Shown here piece after piece: positions 1 to 8,779 of a stretch of DNA of 64,000 nt. Position 1 is the first letter of the stretch. Every line of letters begins with the position of its first letter. Origin of the DNA: Methylorubrum rhodinum (GTDB lineage Bacteria; Pseudomonadota; Alphaproteobacteria; Rhizobiales; Beijerinckiaceae). The position numbers and the translations under genes are program-made. Under the pieces are notes generated by a model. The model saw nothing but the letters and a program-made list of their open reading frames with translations. It had not been told where the DNA came from and did no database searches. The stretch spans positions 42,470 through 106,469 of the forward strand of contig NZ_JACHOP010000019.1 in the NCBI RefSeq assembly GCF_014199935.1. The letters are read 5' to 3'.

Positions 1-1
1 C

Positions 2-217
2 AAGCCGCTGGAGAAGCGGATGGAACTGCTGCAGGACGCCCACGACGTGATGCAGCCGGGCGCGCCCTTCGTGCAGTTCACCTATGCCGTCGTGCCGCCG
101 ATCCCGGCCCGCTGCGAGGCCGGCAGCTACACCGCCAGCCGCTCCAACCGGGTCTGGCTGAACCTGCCGCCCGCCCGCGTGTGGGTCTATCGCCGGCCGG
201 GCAAGACGACCGCCTGA
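2..217 (+). CDS. Phospholipid N-methyltransferase (PmtA-like), C-terminal fragment
   Basis: Only the last 71 residues are present; the gene begins before the window. The visible part reads as the end of a class I SAM-dependent methyltransferase. It has a helix resembling the 'after the active strand' segment (MELLQDAHDVMQPGAPFVQF), followed by VQFTYAVVPP and a terminal NLPPARVWVYRRP. That ending is typical of rhizobial PmtA proteins, which methylate phosphatidylethanolamine stepwise to phosphatidylcholine at the inner membrane. The SAM-binding motifs lie upstream and cannot be checked here, so the assignment rests on the C-terminal signature alone. Confidence 0.6.
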   Translation, partial: KPLEKRMELLQDAHDVMQPGAPFVQFTYAVVPPIPARCEAGSYTASRSNRVWLNLPPARVWVYRRPGKTTA

Positions 218-355
218 CACGATTTCGATCCGCTTCTGATCCGCCTGAGAAGTGTTTCCGTTTGTAGGAATGCGTCTCAGGCACCGTTCATGGCGAGGCT
301 CCTAGCGTCTCGATCCGAGGCCGCCACCGGGCGGCCGGACGAAAGGAGTTCACCG

Positions 356-694
356 ATGTCGGACATCGTTTCGACCAAGCGTATCCGCCGCGCGCTCGCC
401 GCCCTGGCCGTGCTCGCCGGCGGGCTGATCGGCGCCCCAGTCGCGCAGGCCGCCCCGCTCGCGGCCCCGCCCGCCGCCGCCCTCGCCACCGACACCGCGG
501 TCGAGACCGTGCAGTGGCACCATCACGGCGGCTGGGGCCATCGCCGCCATCACTGGGGCCACCACGGCGGCTGGCGCCGTCATCACCACCATCATCACGG
601 CTGGGGCCATCACCGCCGCCACCACTGGGGTCACCACCGCCACCGCCACTGGGGCCATCACCACGGCTGGGGCCATCGCCGCCACTTCTACTGA
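356..694 (+). CDS. Exported His/Gly/Trp-rich protein
   Basis: The 112-residue product has an N-terminal signal peptide (basic KRIRR, then a hydrophobic Ala/Leu stretch ending near AQA, residue ~36). From residue ~57 onward the chain is almost only His, Gly, Trp and Arg, arranged as imperfect repeats of the type WGHHRRHHWGHH. The ATG at 356 is chosen because GAAAGGAG lies 7-8 bases upstream; an in-frame ATG at 290 lacks such a site. The mature region is unlike any enzyme I recognise. A role in metal binding or buffering in the periplasm is only inferred from the His density. A strong terminator follows, so it is probably monocistronic. Confidence 0.7.
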   Translation: MSDIVSTKRIRRALAALAVLAGGLIGAPVAQAAPLAAPPAAALATDTAVETVQWHHHGGWGHRRHHWGHHGGWRRHHHHHHGWGHHRRHHWGHHRHRHWGHHHGWGHRRHFY

Positions 695-711
695 GTCACG
701 GCTCCGAGGGT

Positions 712-749
712 CCGCGCGCATGGGGAACCGTGCGCGCGGTTTCTTTTTC
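712..749 (+). terminator. Intrinsic terminator after the His-rich gene
   Basis: A 9-bp perfect stem (CCGCGCGCA at 712-720 with TGCGCGCGG at 731-739) encloses a 10-base loop and is followed by TTTCTTTTT. It sits 18 bases after the stop codon of the His-rich protein gene. Confidence 0.85.
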
Positions 750-776
750 GAAAACCGATCATTCGGCTTCGTCCTA

Positions 777-897
777 CCCATCCCCTGATCCTGAGGTGCT
801 GCGCAGCAGCCTCGAAGGAGGGCTCCAACCAGCCGCGCGATTTCTGGAGCCTCCTTCGAGGCTCCGCTTCGCTCCGCACCTCAGGATGAGGGGGATG
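777..897. repeat. Palindromic repeat family A, copy 1
   Basis: This is a roughly 120-bp imperfect inverted repeat. The left arm carries ATCCTGAGGTG and CTCGAAGGAGGGCTCC; the right arm carries GGAGCCTCCTTCGAGG and CACCTCAGGATGAGGG. The same arms recur near 10.8, 16.5 and 36.3 kb, with partial copies near 43.4 and 47.9 kb. It lies between the His-rich gene and deoA and can fold into one long hairpin on either strand. Confidence 0.85.
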
Positions 898-920
898 GAT
901 GGGAGCGACGTGAGCCTCGA

Positions 921-2231
921 TCAGCCCACCCGCTCGATGATCGCCTCCCGCGCCACCGGCACCGTCGCGCCGATCCGGTAGGCCGCCCGCAGGGCCGCCG
1001 CCGCCCGCTCCGCCGCCGTCTCGTCCGCCGCGTGGACGAGCCCGAGCGGATCGCCGGCCCCGAGCCGGTCGCCGGGTCGTGCCAATTCCGAGAAACCGAC
1101 CCGCGGGTCGATGTCGTCCTGCGATCGGGTCCGCCCGCCGCCGAGACCGATCACCGCGAGGCCGACCGCGCGGGTGTCCACAGACCCGACGATGCCGGCT
1201 CTCTCCGCCGCGACCGGCCGCACCACCGGCGCCCGCGGCAGATGCCGCTCCGACGCCTCGACGAAATCGGACGGGCCGCCGAGCGCGCCGACCATTCGGC
1301 CGAAAATCTCGGCGGCGGCCCCGGTGTCGAGGGCGGCTTGCAGCCGTGCCTCGGCTTCCGCGCGGTCGGCGGCGAGGCGGCCGAGCAGCAGCATCTCGGC
1401 GCAGAGCGCCATCGTCACCGCGTGGAAGCGCGGCTCGCGGGCGCGGCCAGTTAGGTAATCGACGGCATAGGCCACTTCCACCGCGTTGCCGGCGGCGGAG
1501 GCCAGCGGGGCGTCCATGTCGGTGAGGAGGGCACGCGTCGGCAGGCCGGCGGCGTTGGCCACCGTGACGATGCTCTGCGCCAGCCCCCGCGCCTCCTCGT
1601 CCCGCGCCATGAAGGCGCCGGAGCCCGCCTTCACGTCCATGACGAGGCCGCCGAGACCCGCCGCCAGCTTCTTCGAGAGGATCGAGGCGGTGATCAGGTC
1701 CAGCGATTCGACCGTGCCGGTGACGTCGCGGATGGCGTAGAGGCGCCGGTCGGCCGGCGCGAGGTCGCCGGTCTGGCCGATGATGGCGCAGCCCGCCTCC
1801 CGCACCACCGCGCGGAAGCGGTCGAGCCCCGGCGCCACGTCGTAGCCGGGGATGCCGGCGAGCTTGTCGAGGGTGCCGCCGGTATGTCCCAGGCCGCGCC
1901 CCGAGATCATCGGCACGAAGCCGCCGCAGGCCGCGACCATGGGGGCCAGCGCGAGGCTCACCGTATCGCCGACGCCGCCGGTGGAGTGCTTGTCGAGCAC
2001 CGGGCCGGGCAGGTCCCAGGCCAGTACCGTACCGGAATCCCGCATGGCGCGGGTGAGCGCCACGCGCTCGTCGAGCGAGAGGCCGCGAAAGAAAACCGCC
2101 ATGGCGAAGGCCGCCGCCTGCCCCTCGGTGACGCGCTCCGCGGTGAGGCCGCGGATGAAGTCGGCGATGTCGGCCTCGGAGAGCGCCCGCCCGTCGCGCT
2201 TGTCGCGGATGATCTCCTGCGGAAGCCTCAC
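921..2231 (-). CDS. deoA: Thymidine phosphorylase
   Basis: DeoA cleaves thymidine with phosphate to thymine and deoxyribose-1-phosphate in the cytoplasm. The 436 residues match the usual ~440 of the bacterial enzyme. Family signatures are KHSTGGVGDT (residues 81-90) for phosphate binding and SGRGLGHTGGTLDKL (110-124), followed by DVKAGSGAFM. The GTG start is set by overlap with the deoC stop (GTGA), and the protein opens directly with LPQEIIRDKRDG, as DeoA proteins do. It is the last gene of the salvage operon cdd-punA-deoC-deoA; its deoxyribose phosphate product feeds the pathway that ends at DeoC. Confidence 0.95.
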   Translation of the reverse strand: MRLPQEIIRDKRDGRALSEADIADFIRGLTAERVTEGQAAAFAMAVFFRGLSLDERVALTRAMRDSGTVLAWDLPGPVLDKHSTGGVGDTVSLALAPMVAACGGFVPMISGRGLGHTGGTLDKLAGIPGYDVAPGLDRFRAVVREAGCAIIGQTGDLAPADRRLYAIRDVTGTVESLDLITASILSKKLAAGLGGLVMDVKAGSGAFMARDEEARGLAQSIVTVANAAGLPTRALLTDMDAPLASAAGNAVEVAYAVDYLTGRAREPRFHAVTMALCAEMLLLGRLAADRAEAEARLQAALDTGAAAEIFGRMVGALGGPSDFVEASERHLPRAPVVRPVAAERAGIVGSVDTRAVGLAVIGLGGGRTRSQDDIDPRVGFSELARPGDRLGAGDPLGLVHAADETAAERAAAALRAAYRIGATVPVAREAIIERVG

Positions 2232-2974
2232 GCCGCAGCCTCCACGGCGCGGGCAAGGTCGTCGAGGAGCGCGCTGGCGCCGATGCGGAACGTGTCCGGG
2301 CTCGCCCAGACCGGGCCCATGATCCGGTCGGCGAGCGCGAGGTAGCGCGCGGCATCCTCGACGCGGCGCAGGCCGCCGGACACCTTCAGCCCGACCGGCC
2401 GCGCGCCGTCCCGGTCGCGGATCGTGAACAGCATCGCCTCCGCCGCCTCGGGCGTGGCCGAGACCGGCGTCTTGCCGGTCGAGGTCTTGAGGAAGTCGGC
2501 GCCCGCCTCCAGGGCCAGCCGGCTCGCCCGCGCCACCGTCCCGGCATCGGGCAGCATCCCGGTCTCCAGGATCACCTTGAGCAGTTTTTCGCCGCAGGCC
2601 TCGCGAACGCTCGCGACCATGGCCCGGGCCGCGTCCGCATCGCCGCGCAGGAATGCGCGGTAGGGCAGAACGAGGTCGATCTCGTCGGCGCCGTCCGCGA
2701 GTGCCGCGCGGGTCTCGGCCACCGTGCCGGCCACGTCCTCGCTGCCCTCGGGAAAATTGACGACGGTGGCGATCCGCACGCCGCTGCCCGCGAGCGCCTG
2801 CGCGGCCTGGGCGACGAAACGCGGCCAGACGCACACCGCCGCCACCGCGTGCCGCTGCGCGCGCTCGCAGAGCCCGCGAACCGCCTCCGCCGTGCAGCCC
2901 TCGCTCAGGTCGGTCAGGTCGAGGAGCGGCAGGGCGCGGGCGGCCACGTCCGAGAGGGGATCGGCTGCGGTCAT
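2228..2974 (-). CDS. deoC: Deoxyribose-phosphate aldolase
   Basis: DeoC splits 2-deoxyribose-5-phosphate into acetaldehyde and glyceraldehyde-3-phosphate. The 248-residue product carries the class I aldolase signature DFLKTSTGKTP, with Schiff-base lysine K163, the second active-site lysine in VGLKVSGG (K197), and the acidic DEIDLVLPY strand (~98-105). The ATG at 2974 is chosen because it follows the upstream phosphorylase stop by 10 bases; longer reading would run into that gene. It overlaps deoA by four bases, so the two are probably translationally coupled. Confidence 0.95.
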   Translation of the reverse strand: MTAADPLSDVAARALPLLDLTDLSEGCTAEAVRGLCERAQRHAVAAVCVWPRFVAQAAQALAGSGVRIATVVNFPEGSEDVAGTVAETRAALADGADEIDLVLPYRAFLRGDADAARAMVASVREACGEKLLKVILETGMLPDAGTVARASRLALEAGADFLKTSTGKTPVSATPEAAEAMLFTIRDRDGARPVGLKVSGGLRRVEDAARYLALADRIMGPVWASPDTFRIGASALLDDLARAVEAAA

Positions 2975-2984
2975 CGCAACAAGC

Positions 2985-3797
2985 TCACGTTTCGGGGAGG
3001 CGCGCCGCGAAGGCGGCGGCGAGGCGGGCGAGGTCGGAGCCGGCGCGGGCCGCGACCGCCCTGGTCTCGGCATGGTGCGGATCGCCGCCCGAGACCCCGG
3101 CGGCGAAGTTCGTCACCGCCGAGACCGCGGCGACTTCGAGCCCGAGGAAGCGGGCCAGGATCGTCTCCGGCACGGTGGACATGCCGACGAGGTCGGCCCC
3201 GAGCCGTCCCGCCATGCGGACTTCCGCGGGCGTCTCGAAGCTCGGGCCGGAGAACCACGCATAGACGCCCTCGTGCAGGAAGAGGCCTTCCATCTCGGCC
3301 GCGGCGCGCAAGGCTGCGCGCAGACGGGGGGCGTAGGCGTTCGTCATCGGCACGAACCGGGCCTCGCTCGCCTCGCCGATCAGCGGGTTGAGCCCGGAGA
3401 GGTTGATGTGGTCGGTCAGGACCACGAGGCTGCCGGGACCGGCCTTCGGCATCAGCGAGCCGGCGGCATTGGTCAGGAGAACGCGCTTCGCCCCGAGCGC
3501 CGCCACCGCCGCGAGAGGCATCCGCATGGCGGCGGGCTCGCCCCGTTCGTAGGCGTGCGCTCGCCCTTCCAGCACCAGCACCGGCCGCCCCGAGAGCGTC
3601 CCGCGATGAAGCCGCCCGCCATGGCCGGACACCCCAGGCCGAGGGAAACCGGGAATCTCGGAGTAATCGAGGCTGATCCGCCCCTCGATCGCCTCGACGA
3701 GGGCGCCGAGGCCGGTCCCGGTCACGATCGCCAGGGCGATGGGGCCGGCGAACCCGTTTTCGCGCAAGGCGGCGACGGCTTCGGCCTCACTCGGCAT
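2985..3797 (-). CDS. punA: Purine nucleoside phosphorylase (trimeric type)
   Basis: The enzyme phosphorolyses inosine/guanosine-type nucleosides to the base and (deoxy)ribose-1-phosphate. The 270 residues show trimeric PNP motifs: GTGLG (27-31), EGRAHAYERG (77-86, phosphate site region), LLTNAAGS, GPSFETPAEVR and VGMSTVPE. These separate it from the hexameric DeoD type. The start overlaps the end of cdd by 11 bases, placing it second in the cdd-punA-deoC-deoA operon. Substrate preference cannot be told from the sequence alone. Confidence 0.9.
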   Translation of the reverse strand: MPSEAEAVAALRENGFAGPIALAIVTGTGLGALVEAIEGRISLDYSEIPGFPRPGVSGHGGRLHRGTLSGRPVLVLEGRAHAYERGEPAAMRMPLAAVAALGAKRVLLTNAAGSLMPKAGPGSLVVLTDHINLSGLNPLIGEASEARFVPMTNAYAPRLRAALRAAAEMEGLFLHEGVYAWFSGPSFETPAEVRMAGRLGADLVGMSTVPETILARFLGLEVAAVSAVTNFAAGVSGGDPHHAETRAVAARAGSDLARLAAAFAARLPET

Positions 3798-4233
3798 CGA
3801 CGATGTGCTCCGGCAGGTGCTCGGGGCCGAACGAGGCGGGCAGCAGCGCCTCCAGGGTGAAGCGGGCGCGGACGCCGTTCGGCCCGGCCGAAACGATCGG
3901 CGTGTCCGGCCCGGCGAACTCGCGGATGCGCTGGCGGCAGGCGCCGCAGGGCGTGACCGGGGCGGGGCTGTCGGCGAGGATCAGGATCGCCCGGATGCGC
4001 CGCCCGCCGCCCGCGATCATCGCCGCGATGGCCCCGGCCTCGGCGCAGGTACCGACCGGGTAGGCCGCGTTCTCGACGTTGCAGCCGGCGTGCACGCGGC
4101 CCGCTTCGTCACTCAGCGCCGCCCCCACCGAAAACCCCGAATAGGGCGCATGCGCCCGCGCCCGCACGGCGGCGGCCGCCGCGAAAAGGGCGTCGAGATC
4201 GGGGCTCGGGGGCGGGGAGCCGGGCGCGGTCAT
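3787..4233 (-). CDS. cdd: Cytidine deaminase
   Basis: This is a 148-residue homotetrameric-type cytidine deaminase that converts (deoxy)cytidine to (deoxy)uridine. The zinc site is visible as CAE (C63, with E65 as the catalytic proton shuttle) and PCGAC (C96, C99). The substrate-binding segment PYSGFSVGAAL (30-40) and CNVENAAYP precede it. It is the first gene of the nucleoside-salvage operon, so the operon promoter should lie in the 117 bases between it and the divergent DUF2093 gene. Confidence 0.95.
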   Translation of the reverse strand: MTAPGSPPPSPDLDALFAAAAAVRARAHAPYSGFSVGAALSDEAGRVHAGCNVENAAYPVGTCAEAGAIAAMIAGGGRRIRAILILADSPAPVTPCGACRQRIREFAGPDTPIVSAGPNGVRARFTLEALLPASFGPEHLPEHIVDAE

Positions 4234-4350
4234 GGCACCGTTTGGCCCGAGGCGAGGGTCCCTGTCGAGGGCCCGTCTTGATGGGCGGTCGACAGGTGCG
4301 CGTTCGCCTTCTATGCCGAACCCTTGCGGGGGCGGCAGGGAGCCAGCGAC

Positions 4351-4575
4351 ATGCTCGGGCGCTTGGATCGGGGTTCGAACAACGGCGAGGCGAAGGTCGA
4401 GTACGGCGACGGCACCATGCGGGTGCTCAAGCCCGGCACCTTCGTGCGCTGCGCCGTGACCGGCGAGCCGATCCATCTCGACGCTTTGCGCTACTGGAAC
4501 GTCGATCGCCAGGAGGCCTATGCTACTCCCGAGGCGGCGATGCAGCGGCTCAAGGAGATCGGCCGGGCCCCGTAA
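4351..4575 (+). CDS. DUF2093 family protein
   Basis: This is a 74-residue protein of unknown function. The core EYGDGTMRVLKPGTFVRCAV followed by TGEPIHLDALRYW and RQEAYATPEAA is the DUF2093 signature, found mainly in alphaproteobacteria, often beside lpxK as here. The ATG at 4351 is chosen over an in-frame ATG at 4324 because AGGGAG lies 8-10 bases upstream and the family domain starts soon after. Its 3' end overlaps the convergent lpxK by 26 bases. No catalytic residues or membrane segment are evident. Confidence 0.8.
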   Translation: MLGRLDRGSNNGEAKVEYGDGTMRVLKPGTFVRCAVTGEPIHLDALRYWNVDRQEAYATPEAAMQRLKEIGRAP

Positions 4576-5542
4576 GGGCCTCTGCCAAGTGCCGCCGCAG
4601 GGCCGCCGGATCGGCGAAGGCGAGGGCGACCCGCAGCACCTCCGCGCTCTCGCCCGCGGGCAGGCGCACGGCGTCCTTCTCGGTGGTGACGAGGCGCGCG
4701 CCCTCGCGCGCGGCGATCGCCCGCAACCCGTCGAGATCGCCGGCCCGATACGGATGGTGGTCCGGAAAGCTCTCGGTGGCGACGACCCGCGCCCCGAGGC
4801 CCGCGAGCGTGTCGAAGAACTTTTGCGGACGGCCGATCCCGGCGAAGGCGACGACGGGCCGGTCCTGCCAGCGCTCCGGCGCCTCCGGCACGAGGCGGCC
4901 CCGGTGCAGCGGCAGACCGCGCTCCCGCGCCGCCCGCCCCACGCGCTCGCCGGCCTCGCCTTCGCCGACGAGCACCACGCCGCCGACATGCCGCCATTGC
5001 CGCGCCAGCGGCGCCCGCAGGGGGCCGGCCGGGAAGGGCAGGCCGTTGCCGATGCCCGCGCCGGCATCGACCACGGCGAGCGACAGCGTCTTCCGCAGGC
5101 TCGGATTCTGAAGCCCGTCGTCCATCACGATCGCGTCGGCGCCGCGATCGGCGCAGAGCCGCGCACCCGCGAGGCGGTCGCGGGCGACCACGGTGAACGC
5201 GGAACGGGCGAGCAACAGCGGCTCGTCGCCGACATCGAGGGCGCCGTGCGAGGCCGGATCCACCGCCACCGGTCCGGCGAGCCGCCCGCCGTAGCCGCGG
5301 CTGAGGAAGGCCGGGCGGCGGCCGAGATCGTCCCGCAGGATGGCCGCGAGCGCCAGCGCCGTCGGCGTCTTGCCGGCTCCGCCGAGGGTGAAGTTGCCGA
5401 TGCACAGGACCGGGCAGGGGCCGGCCGTGCCCGGCCGGTCCATCCGCCGTGCGGTCAGCCCGCCGTAGAGTGCGCCGACGGGGGCCAGCAGCCGGGCCAG
5501 CGGGTGGGCGGGCGCGCGGGTCCAGAAATCCGGCGGGCGCAT
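4550..5542 (-). CDS. lpxK: Tetraacyldisaccharide 4'-kinase
   Basis: LpxK phosphorylates the 4' position of the lipid A disaccharide at the cytoplasmic face of the inner membrane. The 330-residue product has an N-terminal hydrophobic/amphipathic segment, then the P-loop GNFTLGGAGKTPT (residues 49-61). This is followed by SRGYGG, GDEPLLLA and the DDGLQN motif, and later FAGIGRP and ESFPDHHPY, all characteristic of LpxK. Its ATG shares one base with the waaA stop (TGATG), giving the operon order DUF374 acyltransferase, waaA, lpxK. Confidence 0.95.
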   Translation of the reverse strand: MRPPDFWTRAPAHPLARLLAPVGALYGGLTARRMDRPGTAGPCPVLCIGNFTLGGAGKTPTALALAAILRDDLGRRPAFLSRGYGGRLAGPVAVDPASHGALDVGDEPLLLARSAFTVVARDRLAGARLCADRGADAIVMDDGLQNPSLRKTLSLAVVDAGAGIGNGLPFPAGPLRAPLARQWRHVGGVVLVGEGEAGERVGRAARERGLPLHRGRLVPEAPERWQDRPVVAFAGIGRPQKFFDTLAGLGARVVATESFPDHHPYRAGDLDGLRAIAAREGARLVTTEKDAVRLPAGESAEVLRVALAFADPAALRRHLAEALTGPGRSP

Positions 5543-6846
5543 CAGGCCCGTTCGCGGGCGGACAGCTTCATCTGCGCGACGTAGGGGTCGAGCACGGCCA
5601 GCGTTCGGCCGACCGCCCCCTCGAAGGCGGCGAGCGCCGCCTGGCCCTGCCGCGCCATCCCGGTGGTGCGGGCCGGATTCGCCACAAGGTCGGCCACGGC
5701 GGCCGCGAGATCGTCCTCGCCCGTCACCGCGCGGGCGCCGCCCGCCTCGTCCAGCGCGCCGTAGGATTCGGAAAAATTGTGGATGTGGGGGCCGTGCAGC
5801 ACGGCGCTGCCGAGGCGTACCGGCTCGATCGGGTTCTGGCCGCCATGCTCCACCAGCGAGCCGCCGAGGAAGACCAGCGGGCAGAGCCTGTAGAACAGGC
5901 CGAGCTCGCCCAGCGTGTCGGCGACGTAGACATCGACGTTCGCCTGCGGGCGCCCGTTCTTCGCCCGCCGGCTGGTGCGCAGTCCGGCCTCGTGGGCCAC
6001 CTGCGCCACCTCCTCGCCCCGGCGGGGATGGCGCGGCACCACGATGGTGAGCAGCCGCGGGAAGCGGTCCTTCAGCCGGGCATGGACGCGGGCGATCGTG
6101 GCGTCCTCGCCCGAATGGGTGCTCGCCGCGACCCAGACCGGCCGGTCGCCGACCATGTCGCGGAGGTAGGCGAGCTGCTGCGTATCGGCCGGAGGAACCG
6201 CTGAATCGTATTTGAGGTTGCCGACCACGCTGATGCGCGGGGCGCCGAGCCGGGCGAAGCGCTCGGCATCGTCGCGGGTCTGGCAGAGGCACACGGCGAT
6301 GCGCGACAGCAGCGCGCGGGCGGTGCGCGGCGAGCGGGCCCAGCCCTGGAACGAGCGCTGCGACATCCGGCCGTTGACGAGCACCAGCGGGATGCCGCGC
6401 TCGTGCAGGGCGACGACGGTGTTGGGCCAGATCTCCGATTCGGCGACGATGGCGAGATCGGGCTGCCAATGCTTGAGGAAGCGCTCGACCCAGCGCGGCG
6501 CGTCGAGCGGCATGTACTGATGCACGGCGCCCGCGGGCAGGCGCTGGCTCAGGAGGTCGGCGGCGCTGCGGGTGCCGGTGGTGACGAGCACCGAGCAGCC
6601 GCGGGCGATCATGCCCTCGATCAGGCCGACGAGGGAGAGCGCCTCGCCGATGCTGGCCCCGTGCATCCACACCAGATGCCCGACCGGCCGGGCGCGTCCG
6701 GGGCGCCCGCGCCGCTCGGGCAGGCGCGCCGGGTCCTCCTTTCCGCGGCTGGAGCGCCACGCGAGCAGGCCCGCCACCGCGGGCTCGCCGAGATAGAGCC
6801 CGTAGCGGTAGGCCCGCAGGACGGCGGGAAGCGGTGGGACCCTCAC
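5542..6846 (-). CDS. waaA: Kdo transferase (3-deoxy-D-manno-octulosonic acid transferase)
   Basis: WaaA/KdtA adds Kdo from CMP-Kdo to lipid IVA. The 434-residue product carries the membrane-associated N-terminus, then the HGASIGEALS motif containing the conserved glutamate, ESEIWPN, and the C-terminal GT-B motif GGSLVEHGGQNPIEP. The GTG start overlaps the preceding stop (GTGA), which also fixes a protein of normal family length. It lies between a lysophospholipid acyltransferase-like gene and lpxK in a tightly packed lipopolysaccharide operon. Confidence 0.95.
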   Translation of the reverse strand: MRVPPLPAVLRAYRYGLYLGEPAVAGLLAWRSSRGKEDPARLPERRGRPGRARPVGHLVWMHGASIGEALSLVGLIEGMIARGCSVLVTTGTRSAADLLSQRLPAGAVHQYMPLDAPRWVERFLKHWQPDLAIVAESEIWPNTVVALHERGIPLVLVNGRMSQRSFQGWARSPRTARALLSRIAVCLCQTRDDAERFARLGAPRISVVGNLKYDSAVPPADTQQLAYLRDMVGDRPVWVAASTHSGEDATIARVHARLKDRFPRLLTIVVPRHPRRGEEVAQVAHEAGLRTSRRAKNGRPQANVDVYVADTLGELGLFYRLCPLVFLGGSLVEHGGQNPIEPVRLGSAVLHGPHIHNFSESYGALDEAGGARAVTGEDDLAAAVADLVANPARTTGMARQGQAALAAFEGAVGRTLAVLDPYVAQMKLSARERA

Positions 6847-7589
6847 GCGGCTTGCCCCAGGGCGTCGTCGCGGGAGCCGACGACGCGGTCGGGCCGGCCG
6901 ACCAGGGCGTAGGCGCGGTCGTGGACGCGGTTCAGCTCCGCCTGGACGCGGGCGCGCAGGGCCTCGACCGCCTCCGGTTCGATCTCGCGGGGGACGAAGA
7001 TCGATTCGCCGAACACCATGGCGCCACGGCCGAACGGCAGGCCGAGGCAGGCGCGGTCCCACGAATTGAAGCGGATGTGCCGGCTCGTCACCACGGCGAC
7101 GGGAACGATGGGGCAGCCGGAGAAGCGCGCCAGCATGATGATGCCCGCGTCGCACACCCGCGAGACCTTGGGCACGTCCGCCGAGAAGGCGACGGTCTCG
7201 CCGCCCTTCAGCGCCCTCACCATCGCGCGCAGGCCCTCGGCGCCGCCCTTGGCGCGGGCATCACGGACGGCGCGACCGCGGGCGCCGGAGGCGCGCATCA
7301 CCCGCACCCCCATCCGCTCCAGCGCCATGGTGTTGATGTTGCCGTCGGGCGAGCGGGAGATGATCGTGGCGACCCGGTCCTGCGGGCGGCTCATGAACGA
7401 GATCATGAGATGCTGGCCGTGCCACATCGCCGCGATGAACGCGCCGGTGGCGTCGAGCCGCTCGTAGATGCTCGCCGGCTCCAGGGTGAAGCGGTTCGTG
7501 CGCTTCACCAGCTTGAGGTAGCCGTAGGCGATTGCGCCGAGCACGCGCTGCACCGCGGGCTTGCGGCCGATGGTCTTGATCAGGCCCAT
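6843..7589 (-). CDS. DUF374 lysophospholipid acyltransferase family protein
   Basis: The 248-residue product belongs to the LPLAT/DUF374 acyltransferase group. MWHGQHL (55-61) is the expected acyltransferase histidine block, although the usual HX4D aspartate is not obvious. The segments SPDGNINTMALERMGV, GGAEGLRAMVRALKGG and SADVPKVSR resemble the family's acceptor-site region. It is the first gene of the cluster with waaA and lpxK, which suggests a late acylation step in lipid A or phospholipid synthesis. The acyl donor and acceptor are not determinable from the sequence. Confidence 0.8.
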   Translation of the reverse strand: MGLIKTIGRKPAVQRVLGAIAYGYLKLVKRTNRFTLEPASIYERLDATGAFIAAMWHGQHLMISFMSRPQDRVATIISRSPDGNINTMALERMGVRVMRASGARGRAVRDARAKGGAEGLRAMVRALKGGETVAFSADVPKVSRVCDAGIIMLARFSGCPIVPVAVVTSRHIRFNSWDRACLGLPFGRGAMVFGESIFVPREIEPEAVEALRARVQAELNRVHDRAYALVGRPDRVVGSRDDALGQAA

Positions 7590-7825
7590 GGGCTCGGACC
7601 GCTCCGCCTCTTCGCTCGCGTTTCGAATCGGGATGCCGCCCTGGCCGGGTGTCTAGCCCCGGGCCGCGCCGGGTGGCAACGCGACCGAAAGGAGAACCCG
7701 CGGAGTCGTGCCGCAATGCGGCGGAGTTCGGGCGTCGCCCCGGCTTCCGATCATCGCCCGAACACCGCGGGAAGGACGCCGAAGTGTTGACGCGAGCGGC
7801 CGATCACACGATGCCGTGAGCCAAC

Positions 7826-8770
7826 ATGTTCAGGCTCGCCCATCTCACCGATCCCCATGTCGGGCCGCTGCCCCGCCTGCGCCTGCGCCAGTTGCTGAGC
7901 AAGCGGGCGACCGGCTACGTGAACTGGCACCGCGGGCGCGGGCGCCACCACTGCATGGATCTGCTCGGCGCCCTCGTCGCGGATCTTCGGGCGCAGGATA
8001 GCGACCACGTCGCCTGCACCGGCGACCTGTGCAATCTCGGCCTGCCCGACGAGTGGGACACCGCCCGCATCTTCCTGGAGGCGCTGGGACCGGCCGACCG
8101 GGTCAGCTTCGTGCCGGGCAACCACGACGCCTATGTCCGCGGCTCGCTGGAGGGCCTGCTCGGCACCTGCGGCGGCTGGACCGCGGCCGACGACGGCCGC
8201 AGCGGGCTGTTCCCGTATCTGAGGCGGCGCGGGCCGCTCGCGCTGGTGGGCCTCTCCTCGGCGATCCCGACCAAGCCGTTCGCCGCGACCGGGCGGCTCG
8301 GGCCGGTGCAGATCGAGGCCGCCGAGCGCCTGTTGCGCGATCTCGCTGAGGTGCCCGAGCGGCCCTGCCGCGTGGTGATGATCCACCATCCGCCCCATCC
8401 GGGCGGCGCCGCCTCCGGCCGCGAGTTGAAGGACGCCGCCGCCTTCGCGGCGATGATCGGGCGGGCCGGAGCCGACCTGATCCTGCACGGTCACAATCAC
8501 GTGGGGACCGTGGCGCACATTCCCGGGCCGGACGGGCGGCCGGTGCCGGTGGTCGGCGCGCCTTCGGCGTCCGCCCGCTCGCTGCTCGTGAACCGGCGCG
8601 CCTCCTACTACCTCTACACGATCGTGCCGGGCGAGACCGGACACCGCATCGCCGTCGTCGAGCGCGGGCTCGATGCGGAGGGCGGCATCGCCGAACTCGC
8701 CGCCTTCGACATCGAGACGCCGCCCGCCGACCGGATCGGACCCGCCCCGAAGCGGCGGCGACGGCATTGA
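7826..8770 (+). CDS. Calcineurin-like metallophosphoesterase
   Basis: The 314-residue protein has the complete metallophosphoesterase metal-ligand series: LAHLTDPHVG (D9, H11), ACTGDLCN, PGNHDAY, MIHHPP and HGHNH. The architecture is of the cyclic-nucleotide phosphodiesterase/Icc-like type rather than a DNA repair nuclease. No signal peptide is seen, so it is probably cytoplasmic. The C-terminus ends in a very basic RRRRH tail. It is convergent with the receiver gene, with only nine bases between the stop codons. The substrate is unknown. Confidence 0.85.
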   Translation: MFRLAHLTDPHVGPLPRLRLRQLLSKRATGYVNWHRGRGRHHCMDLLGALVADLRAQDSDHVACTGDLCNLGLPDEWDTARIFLEALGPADRVSFVPGNHDAYVRGSLEGLLGTCGGWTAADDGRSGLFPYLRRRGPLALVGLSSAIPTKPFAATGRLGPVQIEAAERLLRDLAEVPERPCRVVMIHHPPHPGGAASGRELKDAAAFAAMIGRAGADLILHGHNHVGTVAHIPGPDGRPVPVVGAPSASARSLLVNRRASYYLYTIVPGETGHRIAVVERGLDAEGGIAELAAFDIETPPADRIGPAPKRRRRH

Positions 8771-8779
8771 GGCGCGGCG

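Noticed and set aside
688..2355. Long minus-strand frame overlapping deoA and deoC in another frame
   Set aside because: It is Arg/Gly/Ala-rich without motifs, while the overlapping frames encode clear DeoA and DeoC.
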